Shown piece after piece: positions 21,803 through 34,253 of a stretch of 64,000 bases of DNA (positions are counted from its first letter, which is position 1; every line of letters begins with the position of its first letter). Source of the DNA: Phlebiopsis flavidoalba (Eukaryota; Basidiomycota; Agaricomycetes; Polyporales; Phanerochaetaceae); the NCBI GenBank assembly GCA_035772785.1, contig JAOCPU010000001.1, positions 496,001 to 560,000 on the forward strand, given 5' to 3'. Position numbers and translations under genes: made by a program. The notes under the pieces are model-generated. The model did no database searches. It was given only the letters and a program-made list of their open reading frames with translations, and was not told the DNA's origin.

Positions 21803-24021
21803 ATGACCTCCAGCCTTCAAACACCCCACCATCACCCCCACTGCCTCTGGGAGGACTACTCCCCCTCGCGTCACTTCAGAGATCTTGTGAGTTCAATGCG
21901 AGAACATGCGATTCAAGAAGCAACATCTTTGCTGTCTTATGCGTCCGAAACCATGCAATCAATCGCAACAAGTATGCTCATTACAATGTCAACTCAGGTG
22001 CACGATGCGTTGAGGGTTCAAGAACGAAACCGACTCTGAGGCCCACAAGGTCGGTTCACTCGTCAGCTATTGTCTATCACGCCGCTCATTCTATCTTTCC
22101 AGATCTTCCGCGAGTCGGCTGGACACAGGCCCAGAGGCTTGCTTCCGCAGACCCACCAACCCGTGAGATTTCTACATCTTACACATCGGTGGCATGCGAT
22201 TGACATCATATACCGCGCCATAGGATGAGGAGACTGTCCCTGGTATCGAGCATCCCGGTAGCACTGGTGTCATCTACTGTTCCGACCGCGCGATGGCGAA
22301 CGGCTTTTCTCCTACACTTCCTCTCACGAATGGGCGAACCTTGGTCAAGGAGCGCCTGAAGTTGGCAATATCCCAAACGCGCCCGAACGCCCCACACACA
22401 TCCAAATCCCGTTCGAATCCCTCGAGCGTACGCGCCCCACGGACTGGTGTCAAGGAGCCTCCGCGAGGCAGTCGCGCACTTGTACAACCACAACCTACCG
22501 CCAGGGCAAGGCGAAGCCAGTACACGTACGAGAACGTTGCATCGTCCTGGATAGGCCCGTGTGCCGGTCTTGTCGCGTGTTGCTTGCTGTTGTCGGCGAT
22601 CGCTCTACTGCGTACGTGCTCCACTTTTGAAGCGCAATGACGCGTTTTGACCCGTGTTACCGCCCGAAGTAATATCACCAAATTCCGGACTACACCGCTT
22701 ATGACCAAATGTTGAGTTGCGTTCAAGAGGCTCGTGCCGGTCCCCACTGCGCTTTTTTGAACAGGCAGGTAAGCCCTGCCGCCCTTAATCCCGTCAGAGA
22801 GTGCGCGGTCGGTGATATGATGTCTTCGATTCTAGAACAAGTACAGGATGGACCTCGATCAGCTGCGGAAGGACATCCGCACGCAGGGCATCGAAGTCAT
22901 TCTCGCGTCGAATCCTTCGCAGTCCCCACAGGACAGGTCGTGCAAAAGCAGGAACTCAAGGAGTTGGTGCAGATGTCGCGTGAAACCTCAACAACCGTCA
23001 TCCTCGACGAGGTGCGTCTTTGAGTGCGATCTTGTATGACAGATTTCTCTCATCGTTGTTACAGTTCTACTACGCGTGGTACATCTATCCCGAATCTGAC
23101 GCTGATATCGGCAAGTCTGTTTCGTCCGCGGAGTTCATTGATGATGTCAACGAGGTCAGTCTAGTCTGTCATTAATTTGGTGGACGCAGCTGACAGCAGC
23201 ATGCAGGAGTCGATCGTCATTGTCGATGGTTTGACGAAGGTACGAGGCTTCGCTAATATGTGACGCGCTCGTGCTGCGACTCATTTCGGCATGTGCAGAA
23301 CTGGCGTCTTCCCAGGCTGGCGTGTGTGATGGGTTGTCGGCCCCACTAACCTGAGTTAGGCGGCTCTCTCGCAATCCGGCTCCTTCCTTGACGGTGGTGC
23401 CAACCACCCGTGGGTACCCCTCTTTCAGATGTTGGTACCATCACTCACGGCGCACACGCTTACGCTAGAAGCTGCAACTTGCTGCCATCCCTCTTCTGGA
23501 CCCTGAACACGTCCAGAAGGAGAAGGTTCGCCCTTCAAAAACACTTCAAGGCCAAGCGTGACCATGTTCTCAAGCGTCTCGAACGTCTGGCCTCAAAGGT
23601 TTCCGTCCCCCCAGAGTCGAACCTTCTACGTCTGGCTCAACCTCGAGCCAACTTGCGGCTCCGCTCAACAACGGTCTTGTAGCGTGGTGTCTACTGCTTC
23701 TCGCCGCCCCTTAACGAACCTTGCTCATCCCGCCTACAGACCTTTCTTCGAGGAGCTCCTCAAGGAGAAGTGCATCGTCATCCCCGGTATCTTCTTCGAC
23801 ATCAAACCCGCACACCGCCGCAACCTCTTCTCTTCGCCCTGCCACCCACTATGTCCGGCTCTCGTTCGGACCGCCGGTCGAGCAGCTCGACATGGGTATC
23901 GACGCCTCGATGGCTCGTGTGCTCAAGCGCGCGACCGAAGAAGGAGGGCATGCACGCCTTTGGTCACTCGTACAAGAAGAGCTTGGACGGCACCGGCACG
24001 GGTCTCGAGCATCATGTTTAA
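21803..24021 (+). CDS. PLP-dependent aminotransferase, class I/II
   Basis: A fold-type I aminotransferase; the amino-acid specificity cannot be read. The start at 21803 (MTSSLQTPHHHPH) is chosen for its promoter-like upstream. The N-terminal part to about 22280 is poorly preserved. Recognised blocks: PGSTGVIY, ANLGQGAPE-like residues near 22335, TGVKE, RQGKASQYTYENV (22500-22540), GDVYCSYQIPDYTAYDQML (about 22650-22710), MDLDQLRKDIRTQGIEVI (22848-22902), then ASNPSQSP and TGQVVQKQELKELVQMSRET. Near 23067 FYAWYIYPESDADIGKSVSS covers the usual D/Y cofactor contacts. The PLP lysine is in GLTK|NWRLPGWR (about 23228-23310), split by an intron and disturbed by one extra base. Next are QSGSFLDGGANHP, EKVALQKHFKAKRDHVLKRL, KVSVPPES, TFYVWLNLE, FFEELLKEKCIVIPGIFFDI (about 23740-23800), HYVRLSFGPPVEQLDMGIDA, and the end GTGLEHHV. 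Confidence 0.85.
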
Positions 24022-27000
24022 TGTCCAAAATACAGGACCCCGTCGCGTCTGTACGGCAGGAGAGAGTCCGGGATGGATATGTATGATTCGATGGATGGAA
24101 TAAACGAAAAGATATTATATTGTGTATTGTAGCTATTATTCGATATATTGATATTGCGTTTCCCGCAAGTCTACAAGTGTCCGACACATCTGTGTTTAAC
24201 TCGCATTTCCGGAATTGGAGACTTGCCTGCTATGGCATCGTCTGCTACTCGTCCACTGGTACCACCCATCGTAATGATGATGTGTCATCATTATCTTCCC
24301 ACGCTCTGATTAGCCATATATGGTTTGCTGAGCCAATTGTGATTTGACGGATGTTTTTTCGCGCCATATTTAGAAAGTGATCGACTGTCATAAAACTACT
24401 ATATATGGTGTTTCCTCACCTGTGCGACACCGTTTTTGATCACTGGTTTTCACTTGCTGCACTACGTGTCCGCGACAGTGCGCCGCGGTACGTCATAGGT
24501 TCTCTACTTGTATGCCATATTAGGCACTTTTGCCCTAACCGTTGCCGAAAACGTGAACAACGCATCAAAACGACATGTGCAAAACACGGGCGCGTACAAC
24601 TTGACAGGCCGATACGAATCTGTTGTTTACAAGGTGACGAGTGCCTCTCCAGCATTTCTATACTGTCCTAACCATGCCAAGCAGTATGTGGTGCCCCGTT
24701 GAGATGCTAGAGACTACTCAGTGGCACATCTGAGCTTGAACTTCGGTGCTGGTTCACCCGCATGTGTCGCAACGAGGTGGCGCACCCTGCACTTTGTCGT
24801 GACTCTTTTGATTGAAAAAGGCAGGTCCGGCGCCGTCTAACGGATAGCTCACTTAATTTAATGCTATCTTACCCTTCACTTTGCTGCCTACATTACACGA
24901 CAAAAAGGCAGGTGAAGCTCTTTGAGTGGGGCCGATGACACGACGCCTAATGTCGAGCGCCCACATGTTCCTTTGTTTTCCAACCGTACTGGAATCGGGC
25001 TGCGAGATGTGTACAATCTGGCTACGATCTCGTACGTACCATCTGGTTATGGCTTTCGCCATTTTTTTATTAGGACAAAACCGTAGTATGAACGGGTATC
25101 ATTCCACGAAAGAATGTCTCATGCTGCTTACGTCAACCTTACTGTAAACGCCACAGCATAAAGATGATTTACGCATGTAATTTACCTGAGACCTGGTTTC
25201 CTCCGGTTTTGTGGAAAGGGTGCCACGTAGGTTATTTCTTCATAGCGAATTCGATCTAGGTGACCATGTTACTCTTTTGGCACGCGTATGGAGAGGCATT
25301 GCCTGCCATGCTGTGTCCGAGCGGACGCGCCTCGAGTCGTCCTCCGTTCGAATGTGCCACCGTCCGCAGACCTTTAGTGTTCGCAGGGATGAAATGGAAA
25401 AGGCGCGCTCATGTAGTGAGACGGTGTGGACGCTGTGGTCTTGTCTTTTTACTTTTTATTTCGTAACGGTGCTATACATAGTGTTTGTCTCTTAGTTCAC
25501 AACAAAACCTTGCCGGGTAAGCTTGCGCGTATAACATAGGGAGGCCTCTAATGGCTATATGTATGTGCTAACGACTCCAGACCCACCAAAACTCGAACAC
25601 AACGAGCGACCAATTGCTCTAACCAAGAAATGTCAAATTAAAAAGCAAACACTATCGCTCGCGATAAAGATCACCTCTTTCTCCCAGCGGAGGCAAGGGG
25701 TTGCGATAGCTCGCAGGCCTCGGGCTCCCGGGACGAATCCGTAGGCCCGCAGGCTTTGAAGTGGAACAACGACGCCTTCCGGTGAGGGTACATCAACGCG
25801 CGCCAACAGGCTTGTGGCGTCGATGCTAACACTCCCTGCCCATCGCGTCCAGTGCAGCGACGGGATTAGGTACAAACCCGATGCTTTTCCCAGCGACGGT
25901 CAAAGATGAGGATTTCGAAGTGGAAACTCCTCGAGCGCGAACCATCAAGCACCGGTTGGGAGCAGGGCGTGGCCGACGGAAATCCACATGACCTGTGTGG
26001 TGACACCTTGACGAGGTGAAGAAGACGGGGGTCAAAACTCTCGATTTAATGTAACCCAATGATGCGATAGTACGATGATAGCTTGGAGGAGAGAAGTAGC
26101 GCGCTTGCGATCACGTACACAGAGGACAACTCTCAAACGCTACAGATGAATAAGGAGAGATCGTCACAGAGTCGGCGAAGAACAGCCTAAAAGGCAATGA
26201 ACGGATCCGTTCTCCCGGTGAAGAAGAGGGGCGCGATAGGGGAATAGCCTGGAACAGGCTAAGCAACCTTCCAAGCACCGCATCCGCTCCCGCCGAAGGA
26301 CGGTACCAACCAGCCTCTCCGAATGTACTCAGGTCCGTCAAATGGCAGTGGCTCCACCAGACGTGCCCAACAGGCCGCAACCGGTGGTTTCCCTTTATCC
26401 TGAGGTCCCTGGGTGTTAGAAACGGATGTGTGCCTTTTGGGCGTAATATTCCGCCTAGGTGCCCTTCATTGTAGCAGTCCGAGGGGCTTCGAGTCCACAC
26501 AATGGAATGTGGCGGAAGAAAATTGTGACAGCTATCAATGTGAGTTACAAACGTCGACGCATGGCTCCAAGAGCAGGTCACTTACTCTTGTGTACTCACA
26601 GCGCTCATGGCAACCTCTACCAACGCGCCGGCGGATCTGGCTCACTGACAGAGAGCCAGGGACGCAATGTTCCTACACCTCCTCGCGATGCACCTTATCC
26701 AATGGCGACGTTTGGAAGTGCGGAAACCCTGCCACTTTGGCTAGTCTTATTCATTCGTAAATACGGCGAACGTGGTCCCTCTGCCTCTCGGAGTGACCAT
26801 CGAACCGTGCACTTAATCTACACGAGCAAAGAATCAGGATGTCGTGACGCTGAAGGACAGGCAGATATTTGAAAGGACAGGAGGCCATGCGTGTCATGGT
26901 CTCTCTTCTGGAGACCCTCAGACTGCATTAATGGTTGCCCCGAATCCTAGTGAGCCGTGCCGCCCACGGTCAGGTGGATACTGGGGGCGGATCGGCAGCA

Positions 27001-28500
27001 GCAGCCCGCCTCCTCAAGCCCGCATTCGTACAAGGCAACGTTTTCACAAGTATCAGGTCGGTATTACAATGGCGTCTTCATAGATCAAGATACTGACCAT
27101 GGCGTACCGTTCAATGGGCATGCCAATTTGGCCCCTAGCCATTCCGATGGAAACAGGTCTATACAACCCCAACTGCCATCCGGCAGCGATAATTGCCACA
27201 AGTCACTGGGTTTTTGTAGTGGCAGGGCGTGTCTAGCTCATGGCAATTTACTACGCTCATGCGCGGATTCTGGCAAACCCTGGCGCATTGTGCGGGAAGC
27301 GATGAAGGGCGGTGTTCGGTACAGTGAGGGTATGTTCCCAATATTCGAAGGGCTCCATCAATTGTACATGAGTTTCCCTATTCCCGCATGTTCTCCTTGA
27401 CGGCACTAGGACTTGCTTCCTGTGGCGTGTTGCCTCGTAGGAGGGATATTATAGCTATGTACTGCAGCTTATTACTTGATGCTTATCCACTAATCTTGCG
27501 TCTTTTCAAACGCTTACAATGCTTTAGTTTTTGTCGTGCATCATAAACCTCATGCCATGAGTGTATAGTAGCCCATCACCTACTATCTGCCGTTGCCACT
27601 CATCTACAACTCGACTCTTTGTTGTGCTTACCTAATGACTAGTATGTCGCGCGCTTGGCAATTGGTACATAATCGGCGCTACCTGCTTTGTTATCAGCTT
27701 GTTTATCTACTCATCATTTGTTTTGTTACTTTCTCTATGAGCCGTTTGTTACATCCTTTCGCACGCTGGGTTACTCTTTGTTTTTACCCAGATGTTACCT
27801 GTTCTTCTGATCACCCCGCTTATTCTCAACTTTATTTTCGCCATCCCACCTTCTCTTGTTTGTTACGGTCTGCCGCGATTCGCTTGAGGTTTCGCTATAG
27901 TACGTTGTGCTGCCCACCCGGTATGTGTTGGCATGTCTTACAACTTCAAACTTTGCAGCACCCCGCCAAGGCCCTTTCACTGGCACCGCCGAACTAAATG
28001 GTACCCAGGCTGAGTTTGAGGGTAGACTCGGTGGCTTAACAAGTTTTGACCCGAAATGGTTGAAGCCAATGTTGTTGCAATGAGGCAGTGCGTTTCCTCG
28101 GAGTCTACTCAGTATCCAAAAATCCCATAAAGGAATTGACTCCGGGTGTGAACAACGCGGAGCGACCCGTCTTCCTTTGTTCTTTTAGTTGTGCTCACTG
28201 TGCCGCGGGCATCTAGGATCACCGATCCTCAGTATCGTGAGTCTCATTAGCACTGTAAATCTCCGCGCGCACTGATTTGCTATTGTTTAAGCCATTCTAC
28301 ATCTAACGCCTTAACGTGGTGTGGCGATGCCTCCCGATGTACACGTTTTTCGTGCATGGAAACGTGAACCCGCCGCGTGTCTCTCCACCATCTAATGATG
28401 TGGTCCAAGTCCCACAAAGGGAGCCTCTGTTTTAGCCTGGGCACAGGGAGAGGAGGGCAACCTTTGGGTGCCACTGCTTTGGACGGTTACCTGAAGTTTG
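24022..28500. other. Gene-poor stretch, nothing recognised
   Basis: About 4.5 kb with open frames of 60-156 codons on both strands, none with a motif I can assign. The most coding-like pieces are minus strand 25875-25633 (ATSLLARVDVPSPEGVVVPL) and plus strand 26957-27400 (GRYYNGVFIDQDTDHGVPFN). I see no reverse transcriptase, integrase or transposase motif and no obvious terminal repeat by eye. It may hold decayed transposon, lineage-specific genes or intergenic DNA. Confidence 0.35.
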
Positions 28501-28519
28501 CCATGACTCTACGCCTCCG

Positions 28520-28527
28520 TATAAATA
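28520..28527 (+). promoter_or_regulatory. TATA box of the gene at 28638
   Basis: TATAAATA, about 110 bases before the ATG at 28638, a usual fungal spacing. Confidence 0.5.
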
Positions 28528-28637
28528 GGGTGGGTCCTCCTGCGGTTGAAGAGCGACAACCCGGACTTGTTTTAAATCGACATCCAAATTTCGCACCGCC
28601 ACACACACTCTCCAATCTTCCCTTCGAGTTTCCCTAA

Positions 28638-30917
28638 ATGTCCCACCGCGAAAAAACATCCTCATCCCTTGGTGAAGCTGCAAAGGTCGGCCATGGGAGC
28701 CGAGGCTACCATCACGAAATGCAGCAGCGTACTCACACAAAAACGTAACAATCTCAAGTCTCGCAGAGCAGAGCTGTGGGTGCCTCTACTACTCGAGCCG
28801 CAGCGAAGACTTTACGCACGATCGAGTACGAGGAGATCCGTGACCGACGACGAAATCCCGGAAGAGGGTCAGAAGCCGCCTCCGTCAGCGGCAGATCAGG
28901 GCCACCGTCACGCTCTCAGAGTGAAGATTTGGACGTTGAAGAGCTGCAGCCGGTGTGTTCAAGCCTCTAGTGAAGGCGGATACAACGAAGAGTATACTTC
29001 AGAACGCAAGAAGAAGACGAGTAAGGATACCGACGATGGCAACGACGCCGATGAAGAGGAGGATAAGGAGGAGGAGGAGTGAGGAAGGGGAAGAGGAGGG
29101 GGAAGAGGAAGAGGAAGAGAGGCGGGAGGGGGAGGAAGAGAGGCGGAGAGGAGGGAGAGGAGCATGCCGACGAAAACGCGTTGAAAACGAACTGGGGTCT
29201 GAGAAACGACAAGATGGGCGCACTGACGAGGATGAAAGGCCGGAGTCCCCTCGACCTGGACCAGCCCCTTCCAACGCCCTAGCCCGACCAGGCAACGATG
29301 TCATATACCTAAAGTCATCTTGCCCGTGGACCCTGGTCGGCGCGACGGCCCTCTCGTACGCCTTCGGGTGCCCGTCAGTGGATAGTTATCCAGGGACACC
29401 AAGCCACAGGGCGTTGGATAGAAGATGCCTGCTGGCAGGCAGCGTGAGGTTGTCGACATTAACATAGCTGTGAAATAGCACTAAATTATCGTGATCGACA
29501 GGGCGAAACGGGACGCGCACTTGTTCGCAAGACCCCTCATGCAGCAGGTCAGCGCATGGACCGCGAGCCTGAGCAGAACCGGCCCAACGCTGGCGTGCGT
29601 AACTCTCCAGCACACCTCAGCCGGACGATGATGTGCGCGAGGATGAACAAGCTGCTGAGGAACCCGACGCATATCGTCGGGCCATTGCGCAAACGAGAAA
29701 GCACGTACAGCCCGAGGACCCTGAAGTTGCTCCGGTAGATGACATTCTTCCGAGCTAGGAGGAAACGACGTTGTCCTCCTCAGCTTGCACCCCAGGCAAT
29801 GCTTTTCAGGATGTCGCCCCCGCCCAGCTCGATAATGCGAACCTTGCACTAGCCATCCAGCAGCCGCAGCCTATCAACGCTCTGGGAAGAAACCTCGAAT
29901 GGGATTGGCTCGCTGCCGGCGCGCCAGCCAATCAAGGCGCGCCTCCAGCCCAACTGGGACGGTTACGACGATCGTTTTGATTGGCTTGGGTACCCTGCGG
30001 GAGCGAATCAGCACATCCTTCCTGCTGAGCCTATCCAGGACCAGCACGCTCCCGCGCCAACCAGCTCTTGGGTTATCCTGTTCGGGCCAACACTCCGGCA
30101 TTCCTGCGCTGGCCAATAGGGGCATACACCCCGCGCTGGCTAATCAGGGAGGCGCACCCTTTCAGTTCGATGCCGGCATTCCCAGCTCGCTGGCCAATGG
30201 GGCTGCGTTCGCGAAGCCGATAGGGCATCCCTACTATCCCAACAACCGCGACTTTGCTGCGCTCGCACACGGGCTTGTGAATCCGTCCCCATTCGCGCTC
30301 CCCGCCAACCAATGTCATCAAACAACTCAACCCTGGCCAGGTCCAGTTGGCGACCCCCTCCCTGGCCAATCAGCTGTCCTACATCTTCGGAGGCCGCGAA
30401 CGTCGTGCCTGGGGCCCTGCAGGCTCCGGTCGCGTTCGGGGAGGCGTACGCTGCGGGCGATACCTTGGCGGGGGCCCGCACCTCGAGGGTGCGGGCGCCA
30501 TGCAGCATTTGCCCTAACGTCAAGGCACCGCAGTGCGTGAAAATCACCGCATTTGATATGTTTTGCGACACATGAGGAACTGAGAAAAAAGACCATTTTA
30601 CAGAATACGCTGGCCCATGCACAGGCCCAGGCAGGCTACGCAATGGCGCCACAGGGATACCAGTCCCAACGGTGTCCCCCTCGGGGCACATGAGTATATG
30701 CACCCGCCGCTGTTCGACGAGGGCTGTGCTCGCGAATGTATTCAATTATGGTGTCTGGGCAACGGCTTTCAAGGTGGTGCGGCGCAGTGAGTGCGCTGTA
30801 CGCCCACAGACCCTTGTCGGGCGCACACGGCGAAGAGAGGGGTCTAAACCCCTTCAAGCATGCGGGCCATGCCTGTTCTGCGCTCCTCCCAATTTCCTAA
30901 GCTCATGGACCTTTTAG
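28638..30917 (+). CDS. Unidentified disordered protein with acidic tract and repeats
   Basis: I do not recognise this gene. The start at 28638 gives MSHREKTSSSLGEAAK and follows a TATA box. The next parts read as VGASTTRAAAKTLRTIEYEE, RDRRRNPGRG, SQSEDLDVEELQPV and KADTTKSILQNARRRRVRIP. A Glu/Arg/Gly-rich tract lies at 29040-29165. Further on come DDVREDEQAAEEPDAYRRAI (about 29630-29690), PEDPEVAPVDDILPS and LALAIQQPQPINALGRNLEW. Between about 29920 and 30380 a degenerate unit around L-A-N-Q/G-G recurs (APANQGAP, ALANRGIHPALANQGGAPF, PSSLANGAAF, ALPANQ). The tail is Gln/Ala/Gly-rich (LAHAQAQAGYAMAPQGYQSQ, about 30614). The whole is low-complexity and probably intrinsically disordered, perhaps nuclear given the basic and acidic blocks. 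The stop is uncertain and frames change often. Confidence 0.45.
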
Positions 30918-31231
30918 TCGTCATTGAATCTGTAACTTTACTATGCCTAATCTATCTCCTTGCTACCACTTGTCGTTGCACCGCTATTCCATGCTCGTTT
31001 TGCCTCCGAAATTACTTGCGATCTGAGAGAGTCTCGACACCTTGCGCGCCTGTGCGGTAGGACACAAAGCGCCCGCGCGCTTTCCCCGCGTCCGGATCAG
31101 TGAACCCCGCACTCGGCTAATCCTTGCCGGTTGGGTTTACCACTCCTGACGTCGACGCTGGGCATCGTCCGCTGCACAACCTTCCTCACTAACCGCGACG
31201 ACGAGAACACGAACTAACTTTGGCTCAGAAC

Positions 31232-33164
31232 ATGTCTACCTTTGGAATACTCGCACGCTCGTCTCTGAAGAATGTACTTCGCTCGAGAACATTAGCATCG
31301 TCTAGCTCAAGACGACATGCTTCATTTTACAACGTCGATCTGGCTGGCTTGACGGAGGAGCAAGCAGAGGTGAGCACACGACGATCATTTTTGCAGAATA
31401 TATGCGCTTTATATAACATTATAAATGTAGTTCCGTGAGGCCGTACGAGAATTTGCGCAGAAAGAGGTGGCACCGCGAGCCGCTGAGATCGACAAGTCTA
31501 ACAACTTTCCTTCGGTATGGCATCCATCGCAGCTAATATTGCAGATCTGAACCTTACCTGCGTGTGTAGGATCTATGGGAGAAGATGGGCGATATGGGTT
31601 TGCTAGGCATCACCTGCAAGCCAGAATACGGTGGTCTCGAACTCGGGTACTTTAACCATACTTTAGCCATGGAAGAGCTCTCACGAGCGTCCGGCTCCGT
31701 AGCCTTATCTTACGGTGTGCCCACTCTAATCTCTGTGTCAATCAGGTTAGCGTTGCGCAGTATCTTAAATGAATGGGGTTCACTCTTAGATGCGTCCTCT
31801 CGCAGATTCACCCGCTGGGAACAGATAAGAACAGAAGAAGAAAGTATCTCCCCGGACCTCATATCTGGAAGAAAGGTTGGAAGCCTTGCCATGAGTGAGC
31901 CAGGAAGTGGCAGCGACGTAGTTAGCATGAAACTGCGCGCCGATAAGGTCGACGGCGGGTACAAGCTGAACGGGAACAAGTTTTTGGTTAAGCCCGGATT
32001 TTCTAACGCGCGCGCGGCGTTGCCGGCAACTTATCCGTCGCGCCCTAGGATCACACAAACGGCCCTACGGCCTCGACGCTGGTTGTGTACGCAAAAACGC
32101 TGCCGGACAGGGCTCCGCAAGGGCATAACCGCGTTCATCATCGAGAAAAGGGTTCGCGGGCTTCTCGACATTTGCCCGGATGATGGACCAGAAACTGGAC
32201 AAGCTGGGGATGGCGCGGGAGCGACACGTGCGAGCTGGTCTTTGAGGACTGTTTCGTGCCTGAAGGTGCGCGCGCTTGCCGGCGTGATGGTGAATCATGA
32301 CGCGTTCTGAGCGCGGGATCGTGTTCCGCAGAGAACGTGCTAGGCCAACTCTGAACAAAGGGCGCCGGATATTGTTGATGTCCGGACTCGACCTCGAACG
32401 CCTTGTCCTCAGCGGCGGCCCCCTTGGGTGCGTGCTTGTGTTTTCTCAACGGCAGGACGTCCGGCAGCGGCGACTGACTTGGCATCCACAATCCAGATTG
32501 ATGCAGGCAGGTGGCTCTAGTGGTCCTTTGTGTGCTCACACTACGCACAACTTTTCTACGGGGACTTTTGGCTGACCGGTGCCACTCTCTCCCGTTAGCC
32601 TTTGACTATGCCGTGGAGTACGTGCACGATAGGAAGCAGTTTGACGGTGCCTGTTGGGACCTTCCAACTCATGCAAGGTAGTGCTAATTGATGTCCCTTT
32701 CCCGCGCTGCTATACCGATTAATTGTCGTCTCCACAGCCAAGATCGCAGATATGTACACCAAGATGAACGCCTCGCGCGCCTACGTGTACGCCGTCGCCC
32801 GCGCCTGTGACGCAGGCAAGGTCAGCCGCAGAGTAAGTGCGCACTTAGGCCCTTTGGCGGGCCTTGAAATCGCAGCCTAATTTCCGGTCACAATAGGACT
32901 GTGCGGGAGCTATCCTCTACTCGTCTGATAGGGCGGTCGAGGTTGCGCTCGAGGCGATGCAGTGCCTTGGAGGAAATGGCTACATCAACGGTGCGCACTT
33001 TACACTTTTCTGGTCGCAGGACGGAGCTGAACGGGCCGCTACAGACTACCCTACCGGCCGCATCCTGCGCGACTCGCGTCTGTACACGGTCGTGCGCTGG
33101 CACACAAGAGATTCGACGGATGCTAATCGGCAGAGAATTTAATCAAGAGCTCCTCCGCGATTGA
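31232..33164 (+). CDS. IVD: Isovaleryl-CoA dehydrogenase (acyl-CoA dehydrogenase family)
   Basis: A mitochondrial FAD enzyme oxidising isovaleryl-CoA to 3-methylcrotonyl-CoA in leucine breakdown. The start at 31232 yields an Arg/Ser-rich presequence, [20 protein letters not shown]. Then [15 protein letters not shown], intron, [20 protein letters not shown] (about 31430), intron, [20 protein letters not shown] (31585-31644), and [18 protein letters not shown] damaged stretch at 31740-31830 covers the usual NQ...G segment. [20 protein letters not shown] (about 31884-31943) is the flavin-binding ACADs signature. Next are [10 protein letters not shown], an intron, [27 protein letters not shown] and [14 protein letters not shown] (about 32388-32430). 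In human IVD the catalytic Glu lies in that helix. Last come [64 protein letters not shown] and [18 protein letters not shown] (stop 33164). One-base insertions are visible near 32059 and 32214. Choice of IVD over other ACADs rests on the ERLVL-GGPLG and C-terminal blocks. Confidence 0.85.
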
Positions 33165-34253
33165 TCGTGCGACGGTCTGGGATACGACTCGGAAGGGCAC
33201 ATGTACCGCGCGCGCATGTGAAGGCGGTTACTCAACCCCCTGTGTATGGTCAGTAAACGATCGAACGTGCAGTGCGTGACGGATAGGAGCGTCATTGTTT
33301 GTTGATATTCAACGGATTTTCTACAAACTCGCATTTCTGGAAATGCTCTGTGGGACGTGCGCCGTGAGATGCTGAGACGATGGGTTGCGCGATGACGCGC
33401 CCCCCGCGGGCCTGTCTAGGATGGAGACTAAACCGCAACAGGCCAAGATTTGGCTGGGTGGGCGTCGCCCCGCGGGCCGTGCACAACCACCAATAGCATC
33501 CGTGCACCCATTGGGCGCCTACGGGGCGGACACTTCTCTGCATGGAAAACAAGGGAAAACACTGCCGTATCACGTTTGCAGGCCGCTGTCTCCTCGACCC
33601 CGACGCGCTCTCCGCCTAACTATGGCCCGTGTAAGGTACTGCGCGTTCTCATATTTTCGTATCGCCAGAGACTTATGGATGATTTTAGGCTGGGCTCCTG
33701 CGGACCCGTTACGGGCGTGCACGGATGCAGACCGCCCTCCACCCGACGCAGGCGCACGCACGCAAGCTCTTGAGATGTAATTTATCTCGAAAGAGCACGA
33801 GGGAACCGATAGACGCAGGCAATCGCCCGGCGCTCTGGTTCGGTGGTTACGAAGCACTCGCCACGCCTGGTAAGATTGTTCAGGATTCCTGGGCGAGCGA
33901 GCGATCGTGAGCCAGCCCACGAAATCTAAGTTTCTAGGGTGCCCCGTATGGGCGTCAGCGAGGCCCACCCATAGCGTCGCCGCCTCCTGTCGACAAGACA
34001 GTTCTAGTTTTCACGCAGACGTCAGATCTCTCACTTCGTAGCATTAAGCTACCCCTATACGTATCGCGGCTGACCACTGATTTTCCAAGCTAGGGCCTAG
34101 TTAGAGTCAAATGATGGCAACATCAGCCACAGAAGGCCAGCAGCCTTTATAGGTCCACACTACCGTCAGCCGTAGCCTTTATGCGACACACATTTCCCCT
34201 TTTCTCGTAAAAGGTCGTCGCTGTCCCTCGCTTCCCCCCTCACCGCCCGGACC
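33165..34253. other. No recognisable gene; promoter of the zinc-cluster gene at right
   Basis: Open frames up to 131 codons exist (33385-33780 plus, 33570-33968 minus), with no motif. CAGCCTTTATAGG (about 34140) and CCTTTATGCG (about 34176) lie 75-110 bases before the ATG at 34254 and are weakly TATA-like. A pyrimidine-rich run precedes the ATG. Confidence 0.35.

Noticed and set aside
28959..29304. Minus-strand Ser/Leu/Pro-rich frames of 68-101 codons
   Set aside because: They are translations of the purine tract read backwards; low complexity only.
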